From positions 248,001 through 312,000 of the forward strand of contig VMGB01000001.1 in the NCBI GenBank assembly GCA_007376295.1: a stretch of 64,000 nucleotides of DNA. The letters run 5' to 3'. The stretch is from Parcubacteria group bacterium Gr01-1014_13. Lineage in GTDB: Bacteria > Patescibacteria > ABY1 > Magasanikbacterales > GWA2-37-8. Shown here piece by piece: positions 40,737-48,473 of the stretch. The notes beneath the pieces are model-generated. The model searched no databases, was not told where the DNA came from, and worked only from the letters and a program-made list of their open reading frames with translations. Numbering within the stretch: the stretch's first letter is position 1; every line of letters starts with the position of its first letter. A program made the position numbers and the translations under genes.

Positions 40737-41423
40737 CTAGTAGTCCCGCCGCGTATTCATAATACTGCGGCGGAAGAGGTTGTGGTATTTTTCTTCCAAC
40801 CGCGCCTCTTCTTTGCTATCGTCATGACTGATCAAATCTTGAGGATCAAGAATTTGATCAAAGATTTCATGACTGGTAGCTGTATCCACCACCTTGATGC
40901 GGATCACCATTTCCTGGTCGGACATCCCGGCGAAAATCGGATTCAGCTCGGGATTGTTGAGTCCACGGACCATGTGATCAACAGCCGCTTTCGCCAACGC
41001 GTAACGAGAGAAGCTGGCTGCACGCAATCGCGCGCTTTGATCGATCAGATCTTCCAACTCCTTCACGAATTGCTTGACAACCTTGTTAGTTGTTGTGCAA
41101 TTCTGTTCCTCGCGGAATGGCAGATTGATCTCGCCACTTCCTCGGAGTTTTACCACATCTTCGCGGAACTTCATGGCTGACTCCAAATCCATCAACTGAC
41201 CAAGAACCTTGATGTCGTCGTCAATAAGAATATGTATTGACCGTGGCAAAGCGCCTCCAAACTCCACCCAACCATGCTGGCCACTACAGGTCTGGCAGAG
41301 TATGATACCCTTGTAGTTGCGGAGCTTTTCCTCCCTGGTGTTTTGCCCGTTATTATGGCCATTGGGCCGGCCTGGGTAGGTATACTCTCCGCTGTCAGGA
41401 GCCGTATCTTCGAACTTCATCAT
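40737..41423 (-). CDS. Orphan soluble protein with one CxxC knuckle
   Basis: Two consecutive ATGs (41423 and 41420) follow AGGGTGG; the first is used here (228 residues). A disordered Pro/Gly/Asn-rich N-terminus (about 30 residues) leads to ILCQTCSGQHGWVEFGG, then a largely helical protein with acidic C-terminal segments. It has no signal peptide or TM helix. The family is not recognised. Its consensus promoter (TTGACA, 17 bp, TATACT) lies back-to-back with that of tRNA-Asp. Confidence 0.7.
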   Translation of the reverse strand: MMKFEDTAPDSGEYTYPGRPNGHNNGQNTREEKLRNYKGIILCQTCSGQHGWVEFGGALPRSIHILIDDDIKVLGQLMDLESAMKFREDVVKLRGSGEINLPFREEQNCTTTNKVVKQFVKELEDLIDQSARLRAASFSRYALAKAAVDHMVRGLNNPELNPIFAGMSDQEMVIRIKVVDTATSHEIFDQILDPQDLISHDDSKEEARLEEKYHNLFRRSIMNTRRDY

Positions 41424-41495
41424 GTTCCACCCTCTTTCGTGACTGGTTGTATAATCTCCTTCTACCATCCCCATGGTAAGAGGAGAAACGGGTGG

Positions 41496-41524
41496 AGTAT
41501 AGCACAAAAAAGAGGTTTTGTCAA
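41496..41524 (-). promoter_or_regulatory. Promoter of the 40737-41423 gene
   Basis: TTGACA, a 17-bp spacer and TATACT on the minus strand give a near-consensus sigma70 promoter. Confidence 0.8.
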
Positions 41525-41527
41525 TGT

Positions 41528-41556
41528 TTGACAAAACTTGTATTTTCAAGTATTAT
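41528..41556 (+). promoter_or_regulatory. Promoter of tRNA-Asp
   Basis: TTGACA, a 17-bp spacer and TATTAT end 9 nt before the tRNA. The two divergent -35 boxes form a palindrome TTTTGTCAA-TG-TTTGACAAAA. Confidence 0.8.
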
Positions 41557-41565
41557 TCTCCCATT

Positions 41566-41639
41566 GGGTCGGTAGTTCAACTGGTTAGAGCACTGCCCTG
41601 TCACGGCAGAAGTTGCGGGTTCGAGTCCCGTCCGACCCG
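41566..41639 (+). tRNA. tRNA-Asp (anticodon GUC)
   Basis: GGGUCGG and CCGACCC form the acceptor stem. The anticodon arm is CUGCC-CUGUCAC-GGCAG with GUC, and the T arm contains GGGUUCGAGUCCC. The discriminator is G, and CCA is not correctly encoded (CCCA follows), so CCA is added later. Confidence 0.97.
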
Positions 41640-41670
41640 CCCATTATTTCATTCTCAACCAAATTAAAAA

Positions 41671-41700
41671 AACAGGCTGGCAATCGCCAGTCTGTTTTTG
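41671..41700. terminator. Terminator after tRNA-Asp (and possibly the DUF5666 gene)
   Basis: AACAG-CTGGC-AATC-GCCAG-CTGTT with TTTTTG on the plus strand and an A-run on the other side. Confidence 0.8.
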
Positions 41701-41721
41701 TTAATTTCTTTTCATAGGTTG

Positions 41722-43449
41722 TTATTGAGTGGTGGTAGTTGCAGTTACTGTTACCTTGCCGGATTGAATTACTGAATTGTCCAAATTCAGAACTCCTTCT
41801 ACCCCGACCATGTTACCAACATGCAAATTGGCAAATGTCGGATTGCTTACACCAGGAACAATGAGTTGAGTATCGCCATATACTTGGGCGGTATAAACGG
41901 CGCCGGTAGAAGTCCTGAAGATAAAACTTTGGGTTGTAGTATTAATTGTTTGTATGCTTCCAGATATCGGCCCAGCTGTAGTTACTACAGAATCATCACG
42001 AACAAGAGTGGCGGTTATATTACCGCCGCTACCCATATTTCCTTGAACAACTAAGGTATCCCCTAAAGTAAAGTTGCCCAAATCAATACCTACGCCATTC
42101 TTGCTAGTCAAATCAGTATTAGCATCGACTCGGAATGTAACTGAATTAATTGGCGGAGCCAACAAGACGCTCATTCCATTTAACGGAGGAAGGATATCTG
42201 ATACTTCTACTGTCAACATGGCCGGGAGAGTTCTGCCGCTCATAGCAGTTAACTTTCCCTTAAAGCTAAAGGGCAAAGGTTGCGAAACATTTAAGACTGT
42301 TATGATGTTGGCGGTTAGGACATTTGTTCTGGTATTTAATGCGCCCTCTACCCGAACATTATCCCCAACTTTAATATCAGCAAAAACAGAGGTGGTCATT
42401 CCAGGGACATTAAATATCGTAGATCCATGCACTGCCACATTCATTGTTGAACCATCGTCTTTGACAAGAACAAAGGTTTGGTCAAAAGGATCTACTGACT
42501 GAACGTTTCCCTTAGCCGTGCTGCTTACTACTCCAACAGAATTATCACGAACAGTTGTAGCGGTAATATTTCCGCCAGCGTCTATATTTCCCTGCATCAC
42601 TATATCATCACCCACCTTTAAATCCGCCAGAGTTATAGTTGCTCCAGAAGTTTCTGTAATCTTTGTATTACTATCAACTTTAAAAGTTACCATATTAACC
42701 GGTTGGGCAAGCAGAGATCGCAGACTACCAGTTAGCGGAGGCAAAACACCTGTAACTTCCATCGTTAGTGAGGCTGGAAGAGTTGTGCTGCTTATAGCGG
42801 TTAATTCCCCCCTTAAGCTAAAAGGAAGCGGCTGAGGTTTTGTTACTTTAACTCTTACATGTGACGCAACCAGGATATTTGTTCTGCTGTTAAACATTCC
42901 GGTTACCGTAGCTTGCTCACTGAACTTAAGATCGGAAAAGCTTAAAGTTTTTCCGTTAGTGCTCATAATTTTTGTATTGCTTGTCACCTGCACAACTACC
43001 GGCAAAAGTTTGGAAGAGAAACCGGCGCGAGGCGACAAGGTAAATGTCATATCGAAAGGTTCGATGGTGCTAATGGTACCGGTTAAAGTTCTATGCTTTA
43101 ACTTAAGAGATTGATCCTTTACTGATAACGCTTGCAAGATTCCATTTTCATCATAACGGCCAAATACTTGCAAAGTATCACCGGTCATAAGAGATGATAG
43201 TGAAACTTTTTCAAATGAATGGCTTAAGAAAATGGTTTTGTCAGAAACCCCTACTACTACGGTGGTAGTGGCCTGGCCTTTAACTTGAAGTGTTAATTGA
43301 GCAGGTAAAGTGGTTGAATTTACTGAGATAAGTTTGCCAGTGACTAGAGTAAGCTGCGTAGAGCTTTGAGCCATAGCTGGCGATATCATAGCCAGCGAAA
43401 GCAACATTACCAGTAATCCGGAACCTGCCTTATGAATTAAATATTTCAT
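41722..43449 (-). CDS. Secreted DUF5666 repeat protein
   Basis: The 575-residue protein has a signal peptide (MKYLIHKAGSGLLVMLLSLA, cleavage after AMA, about residue 27) and no further TM segment. Two long units of about 170 residues are clearly duplicated (PFSLRGELTAISSTTLPASL and PFSFKGKLTAMSGRTLPAML), and a related first copy follows the signal. Within each, small beta barrels alternate with GDxxxVQG or GDxLxVxG strands, the DUF5666 pattern. The function of DUF5666 is unknown; an extracellular structural or binding role is likely. The upstream gap (43450-43698) holds its leader and little else. Confidence 0.85.
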   Translation of the reverse strand: MKYLIHKAGSGLLVMLLSLAMISPAMAQSSTQLTLVTGKLISVNSTTLPAQLTLQVKGQATTTVVVGVSDKTIFLSHSFEKVSLSSLMTGDTLQVFGRYDENGILQALSVKDQSLKLKHRTLTGTISTIEPFDMTFTLSPRAGFSSKLLPVVVQVTSNTKIMSTNGKTLSFSDLKFSEQATVTGMFNSRTNILVASHVRVKVTKPQPLPFSLRGELTAISSTTLPASLTMEVTGVLPPLTGSLRSLLAQPVNMVTFKVDSNTKITETSGATITLADLKVGDDIVMQGNIDAGGNITATTVRDNSVGVVSSTAKGNVQSVDPFDQTFVLVKDDGSTMNVAVHGSTIFNVPGMTTSVFADIKVGDNVRVEGALNTRTNVLTANIITVLNVSQPLPFSFKGKLTAMSGRTLPAMLTVEVSDILPPLNGMSVLLAPPINSVTFRVDANTDLTSKNGVGIDLGNFTLGDTLVVQGNMGSGGNITATLVRDDSVVTTAGPISGSIQTINTTTQSFIFRTSTGAVYTAQVYGDTQLIVPGVSNPTFANLHVGNMVGVEGVLNLDNSVIQSGKVTVTATTTTQ

Positions 43450-43649
43450 ATAATTAACAATTAAAGGTAAATTAATCTCGAAGGATCATCGGCCTTTAAA
43501 TTGCAAATATGAACTTTGGTCCTTCATTAACTATACACTCCTGTCCAAGTAACGTTACATCAGGCAGTGATAGTCTTCTTTAATTAAAGCATTAAATATA
43601 TGTGAAAATTATGAAGTTTCTTCTCCATATTGATATTATTTTTTAATAA

Positions 43650-43680
43650 AAAAACGAACGCCGGGAAAAGCGCTCGCTAA
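43650..43680 (-). terminator. Terminator of the zinc-ribbon gene
   Basis: CGAGCGC-TTTTCCCG-GCGTTCG and TTTTTTT on the minus strand, about 20 nt after the stop. Confidence 0.8.
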
Positions 43681-43698
43681 AATGAACAAACTTTACTA

Positions 43699-44316
43699 CT
43701 AACCCCAAGGATATGGTTCGAGCTTGATATCTGGATAATCCCTTCTCATTATCTGCGCTAATTGCGAAATTTTATGCGGACTAGGCCTACCTTCTCTGAT
43801 CAAGACCAAACCCATGGTTTGTTTTAGCCATTCTGTATCCATTTTGACATGACATTCTTGACAAAAGACTAGGCGCTTCATCCACGGCCCACCACCAAAC
43901 TTCCCCCACGAAGTTATTCCGTAATAACTAACGGAGTGCCACTGTGGAGCAAATCTGTTTTGAAATGCTAGGCCGGAATCATAACGGATACTTTTATCAT
44001 CTTTTTTACAACGAATACATACCAAATGTGTCGCTGCAAAGTATGTCCAACTAACACCATCTCCGCTTGGGATGCTCCACTGTAAAAGATTTGAGTTCTG
44101 AAAACAATATTTTCCGCTTTCTTGATTATCTTTATCAAGTTCATTGCCGCAATTATGGCAATCCAACAAAAAATGATAATCAGGAGAGTGAAAGCCTTGC
44201 ACTCGGCAATCTTTAAACAGCCCGCAATCTATTGTTTGCTTGGTTTTGCGTCTGACCCAGATCGCAAATCCGCATTTTTCACAAACTGTTGCCTCTCCTT
44301 CTAGATTAGCCATCAT
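43699..44316 (-). CDS. Multi-zinc-ribbon orphan protein
   Basis: ATG 44316 (or 44313) follows AAGGAG. The 205-residue product has at least four CxxC knuckles (CEKC, CHNC, CIRC, CQEC), each followed by hydrophobic turn residues, which suggests two or more zinc ribbons. A glycine/aromatic segment (SVSYYGITSWGKFGGG) links them, and the C-terminus is a helical tail. It has no signal peptide. No family is recognised; nucleic-acid binding is possible. Promoter TTGACC, 17 bp, TTATAT. Confidence 0.76.
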   Translation of the reverse strand: MMANLEGEATVCEKCGFAIWVRRKTKQTIDCGLFKDCRVQGFHSPDYHFLLDCHNCGNELDKDNQESGKYCFQNSNLLQWSIPSGDGVSWTYFAATHLVCIRCKKDDKSIRYDSGLAFQNRFAPQWHSVSYYGITSWGKFGGGPWMKRLVFCQECHVKMDTEWLKQTMGLVLIREGRPSPHKISQLAQIMRRDYPDIKLEPYPWG

Positions 44317-44338
44317 CAACTCCTTTTGTATTGCGCAA

Positions 44339-44367
44339 ATATAACATGACCGTAATCCTTGGGTCAA
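44339..44367 (-). promoter_or_regulatory. Promoter of the zinc-ribbon gene
   Basis: TTGACC, a 17-bp spacer and TTATAT lie about 22 nt before the ATG on the minus strand, back-to-back with the promoter at 44372. Confidence 0.6.
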
Positions 44368-44371
44368 GGGC

Positions 44372-44400
44372 TTGCTAAATTCCATTTTGTGGAATATACT
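44372..44400 (+). promoter_or_regulatory. Promoter of the 44441 gene
   Basis: TTGCTA, a 17-bp spacer and TATACT imply a start near 44407. Confidence 0.6.
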
Positions 44401-44440
44401 GGGCTTAGTTTTGAAAAAACCCCAAACCAAGGAGAAAACG

Positions 44441-44755
44441 ATACGCATCAGGATCAAAAGCACTCCACCCGGAGATAGAAATAGTCCTCCTGAATGGATC
44501 AGGCAAGCCTGGGTCGGTATTGAACTAGAAAGTACTGGCAGAGAACCCACGCCTCCCCTGAATGATTTCCAATTACTTACTGGTCTACGAAGCAGTACGG
44601 CAAATTTGGATGGTTACATGGTAGATGGCCTCACAGCTTTAAGGGCGCTTCAACTCCACAACACGGAAGCCTACAGATGGTGGATAATAAACTGTCCAGA
44701 AGCAGCTTTCAGCACCCTGGTGTTCCATACCAAAGTATGCGAGGAGCTTCCCTAG
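44441..44755 (+). CDS. Orphan protein with apparent ATA start codon
   Basis: The open frame from 44372 cannot be used in full because the promoter overlaps it. The only good SD (AAGGAG, 44429-44434) is followed, at correct spacing, by ATA at 44441 instead of ATG. The product of about 104 residues is rich in Pro and Arg at the N-terminus and helical later (GYMVDGLTALRALQLHN, YRWWIINCPEAAF). There is no TM segment. Either ATA is a rare start, initiation occurs at TTG 44411 before the SD, or the gene lost its ATG by one base change. The function is unknown. Confidence 0.55.
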   Translation: MRIRIKSTPPGDRNSPPEWIRQAWVGIELESTGREPTPPLNDFQLLTGLRSSTANLDGYMVDGLTALRALQLHNTEAYRWWIINCPEAAFSTLVFHTKVCEELP

Positions 44756-44777
44756 TTCCTCCCGCTTACCAAAAAAC

Positions 44778-44811
44778 AAGCCCGCTTGGTCGTTGTACCA
44801 AACGGGCTTTT
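44778..44811 (+). terminator. Terminator of the 44441 gene
   Basis: AAGCCCG-TTGGT-CGTTGT-ACCAA-CGGGCTT followed by TTTATG. Confidence 0.88.
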
Positions 44812-44828
44812 ATGTTATTATTAACATC

Positions 44829-45266
44829 ATGAATTTAACATTTAAAAAACTATTTAAGCTCGGAGTCTTTCCTTTTTTAGTTTACCTGGTAAATAACACT
44901 ATTCAATTTTTGGTACCGGAAGCTTATCTTCTATATAGCATAGATACATTGGCACATTTTTTGGGAGGCCTGGCTATTGCCTACAGCGCCCATTATGCCT
45001 TATCTATGATTGAGAAAAAACATTGGATTACAATCAAAAAAAATATTTTGAGGTGTGGTATTATTTTTTCAATAGTGATGACAATTGCAGTATGGTGGGA
45101 GTTTTATGAATTCCTTTATGATTATTTCGCAGACACATCTTCCTACTCTTATTTATTCCTCATGCAACCCAGTGTTTCTGACACGATAAAAGATTTCTAT
45201 ATGGCTACGTTTGGAGCAATAGTTTTTTGTATCGGCATATTGCACCAAGCAAAAAAGAAAAAATAA
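44829..45266 (+). CDS. Small membrane protein, DUF2238/YjdF-like
   Basis: The 145-residue protein has four TM helices. Its landmarks are SIDTLAHFLGGLAIAY, VWWEFYEFLYDYFAD and SDTIKDFYMATFGAIV, with conserved acidic and His residues inside or next to helices. This matches the DUF2238 pattern (D-x-x-x-HF, W-E-x-x-E, DTxxD). The role of the family is unknown. The start is ATG 44829. It converges on the YibE/F gene, with only 1 nt between stops. Confidence 0.75.
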   Translation: MNLTFKKLFKLGVFPFLVYLVNNTIQFLVPEAYLLYSIDTLAHFLGGLAIAYSAHYALSMIEKKHWITIKKNILRCGIIFSIVMTIAVWWEFYEFLYDYFADTSSYSYLFLMQPSVSDTIKDFYMATFGAIVFCIGILHQAKKKK

Positions 45267-45267
45267 A

Positions 45268-46458
45268 TTAACTTTTTTGTAGCCGACGAGAATAGTACCA
45301 AGCCGCTAACAACGTGGTAAGGGGTACGGCTATCACCAATACTGTACTTCCTACCAAGGTACGAACAATTTCTTCCGCAATAAAATTACTGTTTAGGGTG
45401 ACCCATAAAGATTGGGTTTTTTGCGTACTATAAAGCAACAATAAAGGAAACGAGGCCCCAACATAGGCAAGAAATAAAGTATTGATAAGGGAAGCGATAT
45501 GTTCCCGGCCAACTGATATACCGCTTTTATAAAGCTGCTGAAACGTAAGGGAGTTATTGGCAGTTGAAATTTCTTCTACAGCCGCGGCTTGGCCTGTAGT
45601 TACATCATCTAAAACTCCGAGAACGCCGATAATAATACTGCCGAGCAATAATCCTTGTAAATTAATATTAAAGGTATCGAACTGTAAATAAAACGCTTCT
45701 TCTGTGCCATTGCCAGCCACTTTGGCCATATATACAAAAAGTAGATCTATAACCACCGCCAATGCCAAACACAACATAGAGCTTACCAAAGCAATGCTAG
45801 TTCTTTTATTAAACCCATGTGATAAATATAGCGACAAGAGAAGAATAACGACTGCTCCGATTACACATGTCCAAAGTGGATCAGCGCCTTTGATAATATG
45901 CGGAATAATGTAATAAAAGATAACGACGATACTAAAAATCATCCCTATAACAGATGTCAAACCGCGTTTGCGGCCAAAATAAATAGCGAGAGCAAAAAAT
46001 ATTGCGGTGATCAGTAGCAGGTTGGGCGTGCGATATCTGTCGGTAATATAATATACATCTTTTTGTCCTTGTGTATGTGAAGGTTTGGATAGAATTACAG
46101 TCTCCCCTTCCCTTACTTTTTGAAATACTCCGATAACAAAGTCTTTACCATGATCAATAACTACACGCTTACCCTTTTCATCGCCATTTAAAATTTCCAG
46201 CTCTAACTTTTGGTACTCCTGCACGCGGCCATCTATCGTTACTGTGCCGGATTCCAAAATTTTCAGCACCTTGGCACGATAAGAGATATCCCCTGTTTCG
46301 GTAGCTACTGGTACTGCCGGCAGATCCGGATTCTCCAAAAAGACCGCTGTATCTTGCTGATCCGACGCAGTATCGGTCGCGGCTCTGGCCACACCAATAT
46401 TTAATAAACAAGCAAACAGTACCAGACATACCAAAATCCACTTTATTTTATATATCAT
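45268..46458 (-). CDS. YibE/F-like membrane protein
   Basis: The 396-residue protein has a signal-type N-terminus (cleavage likely after ARA), then an extracellular OB-like domain (YRAKVLKILESG, LEILNGDEKGKRVVI, FQKVREGETVIL; to about residue 145) and about seven to eight TM helices. The membrane part contains GVLDDVTTGQAAAV and SFPLLLLY, which are YibE/F signatures. In other bacteria the family is linked to an unknown export or transport function. It is divergent from the fur-ZIP operon, so it may be under the same metal-linked control. Confidence 0.9.
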   Translation of the reverse strand: MIYKIKWILVCLVLFACLLNIGVARAATDTASDQQDTAVFLENPDLPAVPVATETGDISYRAKVLKILESGTVTIDGRVQEYQKLELEILNGDEKGKRVVIDHGKDFVIGVFQKVREGETVILSKPSHTQGQKDVYYITDRYRTPNLLLITAIFFALAIYFGRKRGLTSVIGMIFSIVVIFYYIIPHIIKGADPLWTCVIGAVVILLLSLYLSHGFNKRTSIALVSSMLCLALAVVIDLLFVYMAKVAGNGTEEAFYLQFDTFNINLQGLLLGSIIIGVLGVLDDVTTGQAAAVEEISTANNSLTFQQLYKSGISVGREHIASLINTLFLAYVGASFPLLLLYSTQKTQSLWVTLNSNFIAEEIVRTLVGSTVLVIAVPLTTLLAAWYYSRRLQKS

Positions 46459-46527
46459 AAAATTAATATTGATTAAACACTATTAATAATACCAAACACT
46501 GCAATAAAATGAAACCGCAGGAGGGGC

Positions 46528-46582
46528 TTGACACCTTCCTTTTAAGGTGGTACGATTAGTTTATTAATGCAACAAAGTTGCA
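46528..46582 (+). promoter_or_regulatory. Promoter and operator-like palindromes of the fur-zip operon
   Basis: TTGACA (46528-46533), a 17-bp spacer and TACGAT (46551-46556). The spacer holds CACCTT-CCTTTT-AAGGTG (46532-46549). The initiation region holds a perfect TGCAAC-AAA-GTTGCA (46568-46582). Both are placed to act as repressor sites for the downstream Fur-family gene. Confidence 0.65.
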
Positions 46583-46597
46583 AATCATACTGACATT

Positions 46598-46978
46598 ATG
46601 AGAAGTACCCCTGTCCGTAAAGCTTTACTAAAAATCCTATCCAAAGACCAAGCGCCTTTGTCAGCTTTTGATATTTTGGCAAAATTGCATGCCCAGAAAC
46701 TGCTTGCCAACAAAACAACGGTTTACCGCCAGCTTGATTCGTTAGAAAAACAGGGCTTGATTCATACTGTGCGTCTCAGCGATCGCAGTGTGCGCTACGA
46801 GTTGGCCGGAAAAGATGATCACCACCATCATTTGGTTTGTGTAAAATGCAACGATGTTAAAGATGTTGATTTTGAAAACCATTTATCCCGTCAAGAAAAA
46901 AATATCGAAAAAAGTAAAAAATTCAAGATATTGCGTCACTCAATGGAGTTTTTTGGTCTGTGCTTTAATTGTCAATAA
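46598..46978 (+). CDS. Fur-family metal-responsive repressor
   Basis: The 126-residue protein has the winged helix (LSAFDILAKL, NKTTVYRQLDSLEKQGLI) and the metal/dimer domain with DDHHHHLVCVKC and a C-terminal CFNC, the structural zinc site of Fur, Zur and PerR. Fur-type DNA recognition by TTVYR is conserved. The partner gene is a ZIP importer 24 nt downstream, so Zur-like or Fe-linked control of metal uptake is the natural inference. The metal cannot be fixed from the sequence. It is shorter than E. coli Fur. Confidence 0.92.
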   Translation: MRSTPVRKALLKILSKDQAPLSAFDILAKLHAQKLLANKTTVYRQLDSLEKQGLIHTVRLSDRSVRYELAGKDDHHHHLVCVKCNDVKDVDFENHLSRQEKNIEKSKKFKILRHSMEFFGLCFNCQ

Positions 46979-47002
46979 AATTAAATTAATTAAATAAACA
47001 TT

Positions 47003-47746
47003 ATGTTAGCAAATATACTCGGAGCAAATTTACTTGTCGGTTTAATTGGCGTAGTTGGAGCCTACAGTCTTATTCATTTTTTTATCAAGAATCGCTCCAA
47101 AGTAATGATTCTGGTAAGTTTCGCGGCGGGTGCGATGATAGCCGTTTCATTTTTTGATCTCCTGCCCGAAGCCATAGCTGAACATGGAAATGTAATGTTG
47201 ATAATGGAATATCTAGTTATTGGTTTTGTGGCTTTTTTATTAATAGAAAAAGCATTTTTTTATTACCATTGTCACGAAGAAAATTGTGAACGACACGCAT
47301 CCGCAAAATTGGTTATAATTGGCGATTCAATACATAACCTTTTGGATGGTGTTGCCATAGCCGCTAGTTTTTTGGTTAGCCCGACTCTGGGAATTGCTAC
47401 CACCATAGCAATTATAATCCACGAGATACCTCAGGAATTCGGAGATATAGGAATTTTAGTCCATGCTGGATATTCCAAAACCAAAGCATTATTCTTCAAC
47501 TTTATTTCTGGTTTATTTGCTGTTTTGGGCGGCTTGGTAGGATTTTATTATCTGAACCGTTTCGAATCTTTTATACCCTATGTCTTAGCTCTTACGGCCG
47601 GGGGTTTTATATATATCGCGGCCGCCGATCTTTTGCCAGAGGTACATGCCGAAAGTAATACTAGAACAAAAATTTCCATTCATAGTATAGCTATAATTTT
47701 GGGAATCGTAGTCTTGTGGATATTAGGAAAAGTATTCGCAGAATAG
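47003..47746 (+). CDS. ZIP family divalent metal transporter
   Basis: The 247-residue protein has about eight TM helices. TM4 contains HNLLDGVAIAAS and TM5 contains HEIPQEFGDIGIL, the two-metal pore residues of ZIPs (H-N-x-x-D-G and H-E-x-P-x-E). ZIPs take up Zn, Fe or Mn into the cytosol. A short cytosolic loop with HCHEENCERH (about residues 90-100) may bind metal as a sensor or chaperone. It is co-transcribed with the fur-like gene. Confidence 0.93.
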   Translation: MLANILGANLLVGLIGVVGAYSLIHFFIKNRSKVMILVSFAAGAMIAVSFFDLLPEAIAEHGNVMLIMEYLVIGFVAFLLIEKAFFYYHCHEENCERHASAKLVIIGDSIHNLLDGVAIAASFLVSPTLGIATTIAIIIHEIPQEFGDIGILVHAGYSKTKALFFNFISGLFAVLGGLVGFYYLNRFESFIPYVLALTAGGFIYIAAADLLPEVHAESNTRTKISIHSIAIILGIVVLWILGKVFAE

Positions 47747-47760
47747 TACCTAAAATAAAA

Positions 47761-47788
47761 AAATACTCCAAATCGGAGTATTTTTTTA
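47761..47788. terminator. Bidirectional terminator
   Basis: AAATACTCC-AAAT-GGAGTATTT with a T-run on each side, between the convergent ZIP and YcnI-like genes. Confidence 0.9.
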
Positions 47789-47797
47789 TTTATAATT

Positions 47798-48442
47798 TTA
47801 TTTTTTTGCTTTTCGTAGTGCTCCCAAGGAGATAACAAACGCTGCTGCACTTAGTGCCAGGGCGACTGTAGAGTTTGAATCAGACGCATCGGCTTTAGAC
47901 AATGTAGATATCGGAGATGCTGATAAATCATCTATAACTTTTGTCATAGAATACGGTCCAAATCCGCTCTTTTTTTCTTTGGTTGCAGGATCAAGGTCCC
48001 AAGCTACTACTGTGCCGTCTGCGTAGGTTTGGTATACTTTCCAATTTAAAATTGTTGGCTTGCTTGGGGACTTTACACTAAATAGAAACTCGTCACGCAT
48101 TCCAGCTGAAATATTACCACCGGTCCAAGTAATTTCTATCAATCTTTGTTCGTCAATCATCATACCTTCCTCATCTTTCACCTTATTCCCAGTAGCTTGA
48201 ATTTTTTTCTCAATTTTCCAGCCATTTTTTACATTTGGTGTTGCCGAATTTATTCCTTCTGGCATTACCAAACGAATACCGACGGTAGCGATTGATTTTT
48301 CTGAAGGAACTGCCAAAGTAAAAGTTTGATACTTCCCTATTCCCACCTCGGCTGGTTTAACAACAGCATGTGCCAAAGCTTGACCAGCAAATGACAAAGA
48401 GGCAATCGCCAATAGAGGCAATGCAAATATTTTTTTAATCAT
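47798..48442 (-). CDS. YcnI-like (DUF1775) secreted copper-type protein
   Basis: ATG 48442 is preferred, since the longer frame overlaps the upstream gene. The 214-residue protein has a signal peptide ending ALAHAVVKP; the mature N-terminus would be His-Ala-Val, and an N-terminal His binds copper in YcnI and CopC proteins. A DUF1775 Ig-like fold follows (VGIRLVMPEGI, ISAGMRDEFLFSV, VYQTYADGTVVAWD) and a C-terminal TM anchor. It is paired with the next gene upstream behind a CopY-type operator, which fits copper handling on the cell surface. Confidence 0.88.
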   Translation of the reverse strand: MIKKIFALPLLAIASLSFAGQALAHAVVKPAEVGIGKYQTFTLAVPSEKSIATVGIRLVMPEGINSATPNVKNGWKIEKKIQATGNKVKDEEGMMIDEQRLIEITWTGGNISAGMRDEFLFSVKSPSKPTILNWKVYQTYADGTVVAWDLDPATKEKKSGFGPYSMTKVIDDLSASPISTLSKADASDSNSTVALALSAAAFVISLGALRKAKK

Positions 48443-48473
48443 AAAATGTTTAGAAGTGAATAATCTAATCTCC

